From Planotetraspora thailandica (GTDB lineage Bacteria > Actinomycetota > Actinomycetes > Streptosporangiales > Streptosporangiaceae), in assembly GCF_016863335.1 (NCBI RefSeq), contig NZ_BOOR01000063.1, positions 1 through 64,000 on the forward strand: a DNA stretch of 64,000 bases, in the 5' to 3' direction. Position 1 is the stretch's first letter, and every line of letters begins with the position of its first letter. Shown piece by piece: positions 8,177 to 17,404 of the stretch. The translations under genes and the position numbers were made by a program. The notes under the pieces were generated by a model. The model ran no database searches and was not told where the DNA came from. It was given only the letters and a program-made list of their open reading frames with translations.

Positions 8177-9049
8177 TCAAAGCGGCCGGCGGTAGAGCCA
8201 GAAGACCCGCTCGACCCGGGCACCGAGCGCCTGGGAGTAGAACTTGACCGGCCCCACCCACCCGATCTGCACACTGCTCAGACCGGCCGCCGCCTGCTCG
8301 GCGAGGCAGCGGCGCACCAGCACCCGCCCGACCCCGAGCCCCCGCGCGCACTCGGCCGTGCCCATCGGGCCGAACCACAGCGGCCGCGAGCCCCACGCGG
8401 CGAATCCGATGACCTCCCCGTCACGCATGGCGTAGTGGCACCCGGTCGCCTGCTCGACCTCCCAGGCCCAGGCGTCGTTCCAGTGCTTCCTGGCGAATTC
8501 GGCCACCGCGGCGCGCTCCCCGGCCGGGGCGGAGTGCAGGGTGACCTCGGCCAGCGCGAGGCGGGCCAGGGCGGTGTCGTCGGCGTAGGCTCCCGCCGCG
8601 GCCGGGTCCGCCGTCATGTTCCAGGCCACGCGGTATCGCTCGTAGCCGAGGCTCTCGGCCAGGCACGCCGCCGGGGTGTAGCGCACGTCGATGCCGGGCC
8701 AGGCGTAGCAGGGCGGGTTGCCCGCGAACCTGACCTCCGTCGCCCCTTCCGCATGCAGCCAGTCCTGCGCCGCCTCGACGAGCGCGCGCCCAATGCCGTG
8801 GCCCTGCGCGGCGGGATCGACGGCGATCAGGTCGATGTGCCCAGTGCTGATGTGCCCGGTGCCGCCGTCGGACGTGGAGGCGAAGACCACCCCGTCCAGG
8901 TCGGGCGTGGCCAGGGTGACGCGGCGGCGGCCGGGCGGCGGGGCGGCGAGCCGCCGCACCAGCAGCGGCGCCTCACGGTCCGCCCAGAGCGCGGCGTCGG
9001 CCAGCGCCTCGACGCGGGCGTCCGGTTCGACCGGACGGATGTCGCTCAC
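8177..9049 (-). CDS. GNAT family acetyltransferase (two-domain)
   Basis: A 290-residue protein with two GNAT-like halves. The N-terminal half contains IAVDPAAQGHGIGRALVEAAQDWL, a good acetyl-CoA binding motif (R/Q-x-x-G-x-G/A). The C-terminal half contains ECARGLGVGRVLVRRCLAEQ, a second such motif, and ends VERVFWLYRRPL. The GTG start overlaps the TGA of the upstream ATPase gene, so it is the last gene of the ABC-transporter operon. The acceptor is unknown; its place suggests a muropeptide, amino sugar or peptide substrate, which is inference only. Confidence 0.8.
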   Translation of the reverse strand: MSDIRPVEPDARVEALADAALWADREAPLLVRRLAAPPPGRRRVTLATPDLDGVVFASTSDGGTGHISTGHIDLIAVDPAAQGHGIGRALVEAAQDWLHAEGATEVRFAGNPPCYAWPGIDVRYTPAACLAESLGYERYRVAWNMTADPAAAGAYADDTALARLALAEVTLHSAPAGERAAVAEFARKHWNDAWAWEVEQATGCHYAMRDGEVIGFAAWGSRPLWFGPMGTAECARGLGVGRVLVRRCLAEQAAAGLSSVQIGWVGPVKFYSQALGARVERVFWLYRRPL

Positions 9050-10050
9050 GTGTGCACCCCCTGAGGGATCACGCTCCTGCGCCGGGGGTGGAAGCATGCG
9101 TGGAGCTGGACGGTCCCGTCGCCGGACAGGACGGGACGTTCGTTCTCGCAGCGGTCGGTGCTGAAGGGGCACCTGCGCGCGAACAGGCAGCCGGCGTCCG
9201 CCTGCCCCTCGTCGAGCGCCTCGGTGGGCACGACCTGCTCACTGCCGGGCCGTTCCAGTCCGTGCAGGACGGGAATCGCCGACAGCAGCGACTGCGTGTA
9301 CGGATGCACCGGGTCGGCGATGATCGTCTCGGTGGGACCGCGCTCGATGACCTGGCCGCGGTAGATGACGTAGACCTCGCCCTCGTCCCCGATGTAGCGG
9401 GCGGTCGCGATGTCGTGCGTGATGAACAGCACGCTCACGTGGAGCCGTTCACGCAGGTCGCGCAGGAGCCCGAGGATACCGAGGCGCAGCGAGACGTCGA
9501 TCATCGAGACGGCCTCGTCGGCGACGAGCATCTCCGGGTCCATGGTGAGCGCGCGGGCGATCACCACGCGCTGGCGCATGCCGCCTGACAACTGGTGGGG
9601 GTAGCGCGGCAGCACGTATCCGGGATCGATGCCCACCAGGCTGAGCAGTTCCTCGGCGCGGCCGTCCACCCACGATCTCGGGCGGCCCGTCTGGCGGGCG
9701 CGCAGCCGCAGCGGCGCCTCCAGCGTCTGGTGGATCGTGCGGGTGGGGTTCAGCGCCGAATAGGGGTCCTGGTGGATCAGCTGGATCCTGCGGAAGTACG
9801 GCTGGCGGCGGTGGTGGCTGAGCGACGACATCGGCGTGCCGTCGATCACGATCTCCCCGGAGTCGTAGGTCTCCAGGCCCGCGATGATGCGCCCGAGCGT
9901 GGTCTTGCCGCAGCCGGACTCGCCGATGAACGAAACGGCGCCGCCCCTCTCGATGGCGAAGTCGACGCCTCGCAGGGCCGGGACATCGCGCTTGCCGAGC
10001 ACGCTGCCGCGCTGGCGGAACGTCTTGGTGATCGCCGTGCCCGTGATCAC
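9046..10050 (-). CDS. Oligopeptide-type ABC transporter ATP-binding protein (DppF/OppF-like)
   Basis: Second ATPase of the importer, 334 residues. Motifs in order: Walker A GESGCGKTT, Q-loop LIHQDPYSALNPTRT, signature LSGGMRQRV, Walker B region LVADEAVSMID (DEAVSMID replaces the more common DEPVSALD) and H-loop FITHDIAT. The C-terminal oligopeptide-transport extension carries the cysteine pattern CLFARRCPFSTDRC of the Opp/Dpp subfamily, which in some members binds a [4Fe-4S] cluster. The GTG start overlaps the preceding stop (GTGA) and follows a GGAGGGAG ribosome site. Confidence 0.93.
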   Translation of the reverse strand: MITGTAITKTFRQRGSVLGKRDVPALRGVDFAIERGGAVSFIGESGCGKTTLGRIIAGLETYDSGEIVIDGTPMSSLSHHRRQPYFRRIQLIHQDPYSALNPTRTIHQTLEAPLRLRARQTGRPRSWVDGRAEELLSLVGIDPGYVLPRYPHQLSGGMRQRVVIARALTMDPEMLVADEAVSMIDVSLRLGILGLLRDLRERLHVSVLFITHDIATARYIGDEGEVYVIYRGQVIERGPTETIIADPVHPYTQSLLSAIPVLHGLERPGSEQVVPTEALDEGQADAGCLFARRCPFSTDRCENERPVLSGDGTVQLHACFHPRRRSVIPQGVHT

Positions 10051-11072
10051 GCGTACTCCCTCCGCTTCACCGCGGGCGAGGGCCGTCCGGTCGCGTGGCA
10101 GGAGACCGTCCTCCCGTCGTGCGTGACCGGCTCGGGCTCCACCGTGTCGCAGATCTCCATGCGCCTGTCGCAGCGCTCCCTGAACACGCATCCGGCGACG
10201 GGAAGGGTGCCGAGTGTCGGCGGGCGTCCCGGCAGGGCGCGGGCGAGCGAGATGTCCCCGGACAGGCGGGGAATCGCCCGGATCAGGCCCTGGGTGTAGG
10301 GGTGGCGGGGGCCGCCGAGCACCTCCGCGATCGGGCCGTGCTCCACCACCCGCCCGCCGTACATCACGGCGAGGCTGTCGGCGACCTCGGCGACCGCGCC
10401 GACGTCATGGGTGATGACGAGCGTGGTGAGCGCCCGCTCCTCGTGGACCTCCCTGATGATCCGCAGGATCGTCGCCTGGGTGATCATGTCGAGCGCGGTC
10501 GTCGGCTCGTCGAGCACGACGACCTGGGCGTTCAGCACGAGCGCGAGCATGATGCCCACGCGCTGGCGCATGCCGCCGGACAACTCGTGCTGGTGGGAGT
10601 CGAGCACGCGGGCTCCGTCGAGGCCCATCCGGGCCAGCAGGCCCTTGGCGTCGCGGACGAGCTCGCGCAGGTCGTCCACGTCATGGGAGCGGCCGAGGTC
10701 GAGCAGCTGCTTGCCGATCGTCTTGAGCGGGTTGAGGGAGTTCTGCGCTGCCTGGAAGACGTAGCCGACCTTGCGCCCGCGGGCGCGGCGCAGCTCCTCG
10801 CCGCCGAGGGCGAGCACGTCGCCGAGTCCGTCGATCTCCACGCTGCCCGCGCTGATGCGGCCGGGCGGCTGCACGGCGTTCAGCAGGGACAGCGCGAGGG
10901 TCGACTTGCCCGAGCCGGATTCGCCGACCACTCCGGTGATCGTGCCGGGGGCCAGCGTGAGGTCGACGCCGGAGACGGCGGGAAGCTCACCCGCGGGCGT
11001 CTTGTAGACCACCGTGAGGCCGCGGATGCGGACACCAGGGGCGGCGGCGGAATCTCTGGACAAGCGGGTCAC
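10047..11072 (-). CDS. Oligopeptide-type ABC transporter ATP-binding protein (DppD/OppD-like)
   Basis: First ATPase of the importer, 341 residues. It shows Walker A GESGSGKST, Q-loop VFQAAQNSLNPLKTIG, signature LSGGMRQRVGIM, Walker B VVVLDEPTTALD and H-loop VITHDVGA. The C-terminal segment CVFRERCDRRMEIC is the cysteine-containing Opp/Dpp extension. It starts with GTG overlapping the permease stop. Together with the neighbouring ATPase it would form the heterodimeric motor on the cytoplasmic face. Confidence 0.93.
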   Translation of the reverse strand: MTRLSRDSAAAPGVRIRGLTVVYKTPAGELPAVSGVDLTLAPGTITGVVGESGSGKSTLALSLLNAVQPPGRISAGSVEIDGLGDVLALGGEELRRARGRKVGYVFQAAQNSLNPLKTIGKQLLDLGRSHDVDDLRELVRDAKGLLARMGLDGARVLDSHQHELSGGMRQRVGIMLALVLNAQVVVLDEPTTALDMITQATILRIIREVHEERALTTLVITHDVGAVAEVADSLAVMYGGRVVEHGPIAEVLGGPRHPYTQGLIRAIPRLSGDISLARALPGRPPTLGTLPVAGCVFRERCDRRMEICDTVEPEPVTHDGRTVSCHATGRPSPAVKRREYA

Positions 11073-11992
11073 TCCTCACGAAGGCGGGGATTGAAGATCT
11101 CGTCCATGGCATCGACGATGAGCACGATGCCCAGCGTGAGCAGCAGGATCGCGATGAGGGGGGCCAGCAGGTACGGCAGGGCCGCCGGGGTGGTGAGGGC
11201 TCCGCCGCTGAAGACGGCGAGGTTGAGCATCACGCCCCAGTTGTTGGCGTCGAAGGGCAGCACCCCGAGAAAGAACAGGCCCACCTGGGCGTAGACGGCC
11301 CCGGTCACCGCGATCAGCATGTTCATCGCGATGTAGGGGGCCATGCTGGGCAGCAGCTCCCGCCCGATGATGTGCGTCGTCGGCAGCCCCAGCCCCCTGG
11401 CCGCCTCGATGAACCCCCGCTCGCGCAGCGACAGCGTCTGGGACCGTACGGCGCGGGCCACCCCTCCCCACCCGAGCAGGCCGAGGACGAGCCCCATGGA
11501 GAGCGGGCTGGTGAACTTCCACACGGTCGACAGCACCAGGAGCAGCGGCAGGCCGGGGATGGCGAGGTTGAGGTCGGTGAGCCGCATGAGCGCGGTGTCC
11601 CAGCCGCCGCGCCTGAATCCGGCGAACAGCCCGATGGCGGTGCCGAGCGCGACCGTGATGACCGCGGTGGCCAGGCCCGTGAGCAGCACGTACCTCGCGC
11701 CGGTGACGACGAGGGCCAGCACGTCGGTGCCTTCGAAGTCGGTGCCGAAGGGGTGCTGAAGGCTCGGCGCCGCGTAGAGCGCGTTGTCGTCGCGCGGCAG
11801 GTTGGCCGGGTAGAGCAGCGGCCCGACGACGCCCATGACGGCGAAGCCGACGACGATGACGACTCCGGCCATCCGGCTGGGTTTGCGGCACAGCACCCGC
11901 CACACGCCGCGCCAGAAGTTGCGGCGCAGCGCCGCCCGGGTGGTGCCCGCGGCCACCTCACCGGCGCCGGGGGGCAGAACGGTCACGGTCAT
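11069..11992 (-). CDS. ABC transporter permease (DppC/OppC-like)
   Basis: Inner-membrane permease of 307 residues. It has an N-terminal cytoplasmic region, a first membrane helix (about VVIVVGFAVMGVVGPLL), the DppC-type HPFGTDFEGTDVLALVVTGAR block, and the BPD_transp_1 core with the ATPase-contact loop EAARGLGLPTTHIIGRELLPS. The C-terminus ends in a hydrophobic helix followed by FNPRLREE. The start overlaps the stop of the other permease gene (ATGA). The two permeases would form the heterodimeric channel. Confidence 0.93.
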   Translation of the reverse strand: MTVTVLPPGAGEVAAGTTRAALRRNFWRGVWRVLCRKPSRMAGVVIVVGFAVMGVVGPLLYPANLPRDDNALYAAPSLQHPFGTDFEGTDVLALVVTGARYVLLTGLATAVITVALGTAIGLFAGFRRGGWDTALMRLTDLNLAIPGLPLLLVLSTVWKFTSPLSMGLVLGLLGWGGVARAVRSQTLSLRERGFIEAARGLGLPTTHIIGRELLPSMAPYIAMNMLIAVTGAVYAQVGLFFLGVLPFDANNWGVMLNLAVFSGGALTTPAALPYLLAPLIAILLLTLGIVLIVDAMDEIFNPRLREE

Positions 11993-13023
11993 GCCGTCTC
12001 TCCACTTCTGACCCGGGGGTCGATCGCCGTGTAGAGCAGGTCGGCGACGATGTTGGCCACCACGATGCCCACCGTGATCACCAGGAAGGCGCCGCCCATC
12101 AACGCGTAGTCGCGGGTGCTGATGCTGTTGACCAGCAACAGCCCGAGACCTGGGTAGTTGAAGATCTCCTCGATGAAGATCGAGCCGCCGAACAGCATGC
12201 CGATCGACAAAGCGAGGATCGTGAACAGCGGGAGGATCGCGTTCCTGGCCAGGTAGCGGAAGACGAAGCCGCGTCTGAGGCCGCGCAGCTCGGCCGCCAG
12301 GATGAAGTCGTCGCCGAGCACGGCGACCACGTTCGACTTCATCGCCAGGATCCACCCGCCGTAGCTGGCCAGCGTGTACGTCGCGACGGGGAGCACCGCG
12401 TGGTAGACCAGCGAGCCGATGTATCCGGCGTTGAAGCCCGGGACGTAGGCGACGTCGACGGGGCCGCCGGCCGGCAGGATCGGCCACAGCGTCGTGAAGA
12501 TCGCGGTGAGCAGCAGCCCGATGACGTAGACGGGCACGCCGTGCAGCAGCGACCCGGACAGGGCGAGCAGGTCGCCGAGCTTGCCGGAGCGCTTGATCGC
12601 GGCGTAGACGCCCATGGTCACCCCGAGCAGGAAGCTCAGCAGTGTGCCCGCGAGCACGGGCAGCACGGTCCACTGGGCGGCCGAGCCGATCAGGCTGGTC
12701 ACCTTGACGCCGGGCGTGCTGAGCGACTGGCCGAGGTCGAGGTGGAGCAGCGACCACATGTAATCGACGTACTGGTGCCACAGGCTGCCCGTGGGGAGGA
12801 AGCCGTACAGCACGGCGGTGGCGCGTTCCGCCTGGTCGGGTGACATCCCCTTCTGCAGAAGGGTCTCGTACATGCCCTGGACGGGGTCGCCGGGGATCTC
12901 CCTGATGATGAAGAAGCTGATCGTCGCGACGACCCAGATCATGACCAGGCCGCGGCCGATGTGGCCCGCCACCCTCCGGGCGATCGCGGCCCCCTGGGGG
13001 CGTTCCCGCACCGCTCGTGTCAT
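11989..13023 (-). CDS. ABC transporter permease (DppB/OppB-like)
   Basis: Inner-membrane permease of 344 residues with the DppB architecture: an N-terminal helix (VMIWVVATISFFII) followed by REIPGDPV, a large loop containing DLGQSLSTPGVKV, five further helices and the ATPase-contact loop AAELRGLRRGFVFRYLARNA. The YPGLGLLLVNSI motif is characteristic. ATG 13023 overlaps the stop of the substrate-binding-protein gene by four bases, so all five transporter genes plus the GNAT gene are translationally chained. Confidence 0.93.
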   Translation of the reverse strand: MTRAVRERPQGAAIARRVAGHIGRGLVMIWVVATISFFIIREIPGDPVQGMYETLLQKGMSPDQAERATAVLYGFLPTGSLWHQYVDYMWSLLHLDLGQSLSTPGVKVTSLIGSAAQWTVLPVLAGTLLSFLLGVTMGVYAAIKRSGKLGDLLALSGSLLHGVPVYVIGLLLTAIFTTLWPILPAGGPVDVAYVPGFNAGYIGSLVYHAVLPVATYTLASYGGWILAMKSNVVAVLGDDFILAAELRGLRRGFVFRYLARNAILPLFTILALSIGMLFGGSIFIEEIFNYPGLGLLLVNSISTRDYALMGGAFLVITVGIVVANIVADLLYTAIDPRVRSGETA

Positions 13024-14834
13024 GCCTGCCTCTTCCTGATCATTCCGAGTTGCATCCACACGCCCGACGACAACCGCAGCGACTGGTCGTCGTCGGGCGG
13101 GAAGCCGGTGTACCTGGACGTGTTCACGAACTGGGTGTTGACGTAGTCCCAGAGCTGGATCACCGGCAGCTGCTGGTTGGCCGTCCGGGCCAGGACAGCG
13201 ACGATTTTCTTCTGCTCGTCCTGTGAGGCGTAGCCGAGCCGGCTGGTCAGCTCACCGGGGTCGACCGTGGTCGTGCCGTCCGGTCCGGCGACGGCGACCT
13301 TCTCCGGCCCGCCCATCCAGTTGCCCTGGGTGCCCGGCGCCACGTGCTCGAGCCGGCCGCCGAACATCTGCCAGCCGTTGGCCTGGCCGAAGAGACGCTG
13401 GAAGATGTTGTACGGCGAGGGCCCGAGACCCATCAGCCAGAAACCCACATCGTACTTTCCCGCCGCCAGCTCGGTCAGATAGAGGGTGTAGTCGGCCGAG
13501 GTCACGACGGTCGCGTCGATGCCGTGGTCGGTGAGCTGGCTGCTGATCGACTTGGCCGCCGAGACCCAGTCGGAGAAGGCGGCGGGCACGTGGATCTGCA
13601 CCGTCCAGGGCTTGCCGTCGGGCAGCGCCCACTTGCCGCCCCGCCGGGTCATGCCGGCGGCCTTCAGCTCGGCCGCGGCCTTGGCGGGGTCGAGCCGGTA
13701 GGGGTCGAGGCCGTTGAACGCCTGTCCCAGCCACACCTTGGCCGCCGCCGCGTGGATGCCGGACGTCGTCTCTGAGGCGGTGCCGCCCTCCGGAGAGGCG
13801 ATCTTCGTCACCTGGGCCCGGTTGATCAGGTAGGCGAGTGCGCGGCGCACGTGCACGTTGTCGTACGGCTTGTGCGCCTGATTGAAGGCGAGCGAGGTGG
13901 AGACCGGGGAGAAGCCGGAGATGACCTTGCTGCCCCTGACCTGGCGGATCCGGTCGAGCACGGCGCTCGGCACCGACGTGAAGGGCGCGTTGTCGAGCTT
14001 CCCGGCGATCAGGTAGTTCCAGATCTGCTCGTTGCCGCTGTAATTGAGCATCTCGACCTTGTCCGGCACGATGAGCCGGCGGTCGTAGAAGTAGGGATTG
14101 CGCGTGAGCAGGGCCGCCCCGGGGTTGACCCGCTCCAGCACGAACGGTCCTGCGGACACGTCGTGGGGCGGCGAGAAAGCGATGACCTTGTCCGCGAGCC
14201 CGGTGATCACGTTCTTGTCCCGATCGGCGGCCGGGCCCTTGCCGGTCTGGGCGACCTTGAGTTTCTGCCAGAAGTCGGCGGGCAGCAGCTGCCCGAAGAC
14301 GTGGGCGGGCACGATGTCGGTCGAGAGCAGGTTGCTGAGGAACATGTTGCTCTTGTTGGCGCCCTGCGTGATCCGGATGGTCTTGGGGTCCACGACCTGG
14401 ATGGAGGCCGCGGCGCCCGCCGCCTTGGGGTCGATGGCGTAGGCCGTGCCGCCCTGGGTGTACGCGAGGCCGATGGACACCCGGACGTCCTCGCTGGTCA
14501 CCGGCTTTCCGTCGGACCACCGGGCGTCCGGCTGAAGGTGGATCACCACCGCCGACTGGTCGGGGGAGACGTCCCAGCTGCGGGCGATCGCGGGATAGAA
14601 CTGGTTCGGGTCGATGGGGTCGTTCTTCGGCCAGGCGAGGGCCATGCCGTTGTATCCGTCGAAAACCGAGCCCACGGGATTGAAGGGATTGATCGGCGCG
14701 CTGGCGTTGATCTGCTTGCTGCCGTCGATCGTGGTGTAGATGCCTCCCTGACCCGAGCTCTCCGTTCCGGCACTTCCGCACGCGGTTGCGGTGGCGATCG
14801 ACGCCAGAGCCGCGATCGCCGCGAGTAGCTTCAT
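13020..14834 (-). CDS. Extracellular substrate-binding lipoprotein of the Dpp/Opp (family 5) type
   Basis: A 604-residue solute-binding protein anchored outside the membrane. It begins with a lipoprotein signal, MKLLAAIAALASIATATAC, with Cys19 as the lipid-modified residue. The SBP_bac_5 fold is recognised by WSDGKPVTSEDVRVSI, YDNVHVRRALAYLINR and the C-terminal LPVIQLWDYVN. An AGGAG ribosome site precedes the ATG. Family members bind peptides, but some bind sugars or muropeptides. The surrounding MurNAc genes make wall fragments the most likely ligand, by inference. Confidence 0.92.
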   Translation of the reverse strand: MKLLAAIAALASIATATACGSAGTESSGQGGIYTTIDGSKQINASAPINPFNPVGSVFDGYNGMALAWPKNDPIDPNQFYPAIARSWDVSPDQSAVVIHLQPDARWSDGKPVTSEDVRVSIGLAYTQGGTAYAIDPKAAGAAASIQVVDPKTIRITQGANKSNMFLSNLLSTDIVPAHVFGQLLPADFWQKLKVAQTGKGPAADRDKNVITGLADKVIAFSPPHDVSAGPFVLERVNPGAALLTRNPYFYDRRLIVPDKVEMLNYSGNEQIWNYLIAGKLDNAPFTSVPSAVLDRIRQVRGSKVISGFSPVSTSLAFNQAHKPYDNVHVRRALAYLINRAQVTKIASPEGGTASETTSGIHAAAAKVWLGQAFNGLDPYRLDPAKAAAELKAAGMTRRGGKWALPDGKPWTVQIHVPAAFSDWVSAAKSISSQLTDHGIDATVVTSADYTLYLTELAAGKYDVGFWLMGLGPSPYNIFQRLFGQANGWQMFGGRLEHVAPGTQGNWMGGPEKVAVAGPDGTTTVDPGELTSRLGYASQDEQKKIVAVLARTANQQLPVIQLWDYVNTQFVNTSRYTGFPPDDDQSLRLSSGVWMQLGMIRKRQA

Positions 14835-14887
14835 GGGCTGCTCCTGGTTCCCGGTTGCCTGGACAATACGGGCGGCGCAGCGGCGAC

Positions 14888-14933
14888 GTCAATTTTTTCC
14901 GTCTGTGTATACGGCCATGAAGTTAATTTTTAC
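14888..14933. promoter_or_regulatory. Two similar A/T-tract elements upstream of the transporter operon
   Basis: On the plus strand gtcaattttttc (14888-14899) and gttaatttttac (14922-14933) match at 9 of 12 positions and are 34 bp apart. They are unusually AT-rich for this DNA and stand just upstream of the substrate-binding-protein gene, the second overlapping the end of the regulator gene. RpiR-family proteins usually bind AT-rich sites, so these are candidate operators for the adjacent regulator. Confidence 0.4.
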
Positions 14934-15846
14934 TCGGGTCTTCTACCTGCGGAGATGCCGTACGAGTGCGGCGCCGGGAGTCGCCGAGGAACCGGTCGAG
15001 CGCCCCCCTCGTCGCCCGCAGAGCCCCGTCCGACGCCTCGAACGTGCGCTGTGCGACGCCGACGAAGACGCAGTCGACGATGAGCAGCTGGCTGATGCGA
15101 CTGGCCAGCGCCCCAGGCCGGAAAGCGGTCTCCCGGCCCGCGGAGACGAGCACGTGCGCAGCCGACGCGGCGAGCGACGAACGCGGGTGGTTGGTGATCG
15201 CGACCGTGACCGCGCCCGCCTCCCGCGCCGTCCGCACCGGCTCCAGCACGTCGGGCGTCTCCCCCGTGCAGCTCACGCCGATCGCGACGTCGGACGGCCC
15301 GGCGAGGGCGGCGGCCGTGAGCGCCAGGTGGGCGTCGGTGAAGGCGTGCGCGGCGACGCCGATCCGCAGCAGCTTCTGCGCCATGTCGGTGGCGACCAGG
15401 CCGGAGGCCCCCACGCCGAACACGCTCACCCGGCGGGCGGCGGCCACCGCCTCCACGACCGCGCCGAGGCGCTCCGGGCTGAGCTGGGCCGCCGTGTCGG
15501 CCAGCGCCTGCGTCTCGGCCCCCGCGACCTTCGCGATCACCTCGGCCAGCGGGTCGCCCGGGGCGAGGTCGCCGGGCACCAGCCGCTCCTCGCGCGCCGA
15601 CGCCGCCGCCAGCGCGAGCCTCAGCTGGGAGTAGCCGGTGAACCCGAGAGCGCGGGCGGTCCGCACGATCGTCGCCTGGCTCGTGCCGGACGCCTCGCTG
15701 AGCTCGGTGATCGTGCTCCTGGCGACCGTGGCCGGGTCGTCGAGGATCAGCCGGGCGATGGAGCGCCCCGCCGGGGTGAGGGAGGGCAGCACCGCGCGCA
15801 CGGTGGCGACGAGGGTCGCGGCGGGCTCTGACGTGGGGGTGGTCAT
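14923..15846 (-). CDS. RpiR/MurR family transcriptional regulator with SIS domain
   Basis: A 307-residue regulator. The N-terminal HTH_6 domain reads IARLILDDPATVARSTITELSEASGTSQATIVRTARALGFTGYSQLRLAL. The C-terminal SIS domain contains VSVFGVGASGLVATDMAQKL and GVSCTGETPDVL, which binds phosphosugars. In Bacillus and E. coli, MurR of this family senses MurNAc-6-phosphate. The gene lies between nagZ and the transporter operon on the same strand, 58 bases after nagZ. It most likely controls the surrounding salvage genes. Confidence 0.9.
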   Translation of the reverse strand: MTTPTSEPAATLVATVRAVLPSLTPAGRSIARLILDDPATVARSTITELSEASGTSQATIVRTARALGFTGYSQLRLALAAASAREERLVPGDLAPGDPLAEVIAKVAGAETQALADTAAQLSPERLGAVVEAVAAARRVSVFGVGASGLVATDMAQKLLRIGVAAHAFTDAHLALTAAALAGPSDVAIGVSCTGETPDVLEPVRTAREAGAVTVAITNHPRSSLAASAAHVLVSAGRETAFRPGALASRISQLLIVDCVFVGVAQRTFEASDGALRATRGALDRFLGDSRRRTRTASPQVEDPSKN

Positions 15847-15904
15847 CGGGCTCCTTCGAGAACCTTCACGGGGATGTTCGGGGGATTTACGGGGGAATCG
15901 GGGG

Positions 15905-17404
15905 TCAGGGGATCTCGGTCAGCCAGCGCGCGGCGGCTCGCGCCGACGCGGCGGAAGCGCCGTACGTGGCGAGGTACACCGCCCCGGCGGGCGTTCCGGG
16001 CACCCCGGTCTCGACGACCACGGCGTCCGGCCTGGCCCGTACGGCATGCTCGAGCAGGCGCCGGATCCAGGTGTGGCGGGCGGCGTCGCGCACCACGACG
16101 ACGAGCGGGCGGCGGGTGTCGGTGAGGTCGGGCAGGCTGCCGCCTTCCGCGACCTCCACGAGGGTGGTGCCCGGCAGGGCCTCCTCGATGGCGGCGCCGA
16201 CGCGGACGGGGGCGGCCCGCCCGACGGCCTGGGTGGGACGGGCCGTCATCTCCACCACGAGGGGGGCCGTCCGGAGCACGGGGCGGCTCGTCGCTCCGGG
16301 CACGCCGACGGCGCGCAGCGCCGCCGTGGCCGCCGCCAGGCCCAGGCCGTCTCCGTTCGCTCCTCCCTCGGCGACGCCGGCGGCGGCACGGGCGGGAGCC
16401 TGTTCGGCGTGCCGGCGGGCGAGATCGAGCACCCGGCCCGCCGCCTCGGCCAGCCGCTCCCCGGGCAGCCGGCCGTCGCGCACGGCGGCGGCGATCGCGT
16501 CACGCAGCGCGTACACGCTCTCCCCCTCAGGGGAGGAGACGCCGACGCAGATCGCGTCGGCCCCGGCGGCGAGGGCCCGTACGGCGATCTCTTCGGGCGG
16601 GTGGAGCGATGCGACCGCGCGCATCTCGATGGCGTCGGTGACGACGAGCCCGCCGAATCCGAGCTCGTCGCGCAGCAGACCGGTCATCATGGCGCGGCTG
16701 AGCGTGGCCGGGTTGAGCTCGGGATCGAGCGCCGGGACGACCAGGTGCCCGCACATGATCGCGTCCACGCCCGCCGCGACGGCGGCGCGGAAGGGCACGA
16801 GGTCGCGCCGTTCGAGCACGTCACGCGGCGCGCGAACCGTGGGCAGCGCCACGTGGGAGTCGGTGACCGTGTCGCCGTGGCCGGGGAAGTGCTTGGCGCA
16901 GGCGGCCACGCCCGCGCTCTGGAGGCCCTCGATCCAGGCGACGGCGTGCCGGGCGACGCGCTCGGGGTCGGAGCCGAACGACCGCACTCCGATCACCGGG
17001 TTGCGCGGGTCGGCGTTCACGTCGACGACGGGCGCGTAGTCGAGGGTGATGTCGGCGGCGGCGAGCAGGCGCCCGATCTGGTGGGCCACCGCCCGGGTCA
17101 GGCGCACGTCGCCGGCCACGCCGAGGGCGAGGTTGCCCGGCCAGGAGCTTCCCGTTCGCGCCTCGAGCCGGGTGATCGCGCCGCCCTCCTCGTCGACCGC
17201 GACGACCACTGCCGGGTTGTCCTCGCGCAGGGCCGCCACGAGCGCGGCGGTCTGGCCGGGATCGGCGAGGTTGCGGGTGAACAGCACGGCCCCGCCGAGG
17301 CCGTCCGCGAGCGCCCGGCGCAGCCACGCCGGCGGCGTGGTGCCCTCGAACCCCGGCTGCAGGACGGTCATCGCCATCCGGTCGAGTTCGGCCGATCGCC
17401 CCAT
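15905..17404 (-). CDS. nagZ: Glycoside hydrolase family 3 beta-N-acetylglucosaminidase (NagZ-like)
   Basis: Removes terminal beta-GlcNAc from peptidoglycan fragments. The 499-residue protein has the NagZ signature KHFPGHGDTVTDSH, which holds the His/Asp acid-base pair, and the nucleophile Asp in VVTDAIEM; AVDEEGGAITRL precedes. The C-terminal domain (about 340-499) is an extra alpha/beta domain, as in Bacillus NagZ and unlike the one-domain E. coli enzyme. No signal peptide is visible. ATG 17404 shares one base with the stop of the kinase gene (TGATG), so the two are coupled. Confidence 0.93.
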   Translation of the reverse strand: MGRSAELDRMAMTVLQPGFEGTTPPAWLRRALADGLGGAVLFTRNLADPGQTAALVAALREDNPAVVVAVDEEGGAITRLEARTGSSWPGNLALGVAGDVRLTRAVAHQIGRLLAAADITLDYAPVVDVNADPRNPVIGVRSFGSDPERVARHAVAWIEGLQSAGVAACAKHFPGHGDTVTDSHVALPTVRAPRDVLERRDLVPFRAAVAAGVDAIMCGHLVVPALDPELNPATLSRAMMTGLLRDELGFGGLVVTDAIEMRAVASLHPPEEIAVRALAAGADAICVGVSSPEGESVYALRDAIAAAVRDGRLPGERLAEAAGRVLDLARRHAEQAPARAAAGVAEGGANGDGLGLAAATAALRAVGVPGATSRPVLRTAPLVVEMTARPTQAVGRAAPVRVGAAIEEALPGTTLVEVAEGGSLPDLTDTRRPLVVVVRDAARHTWIRRLLEHAVRARPDAVVVETGVPGTPAGAVYLATYGASAASARAAARWLTEIP

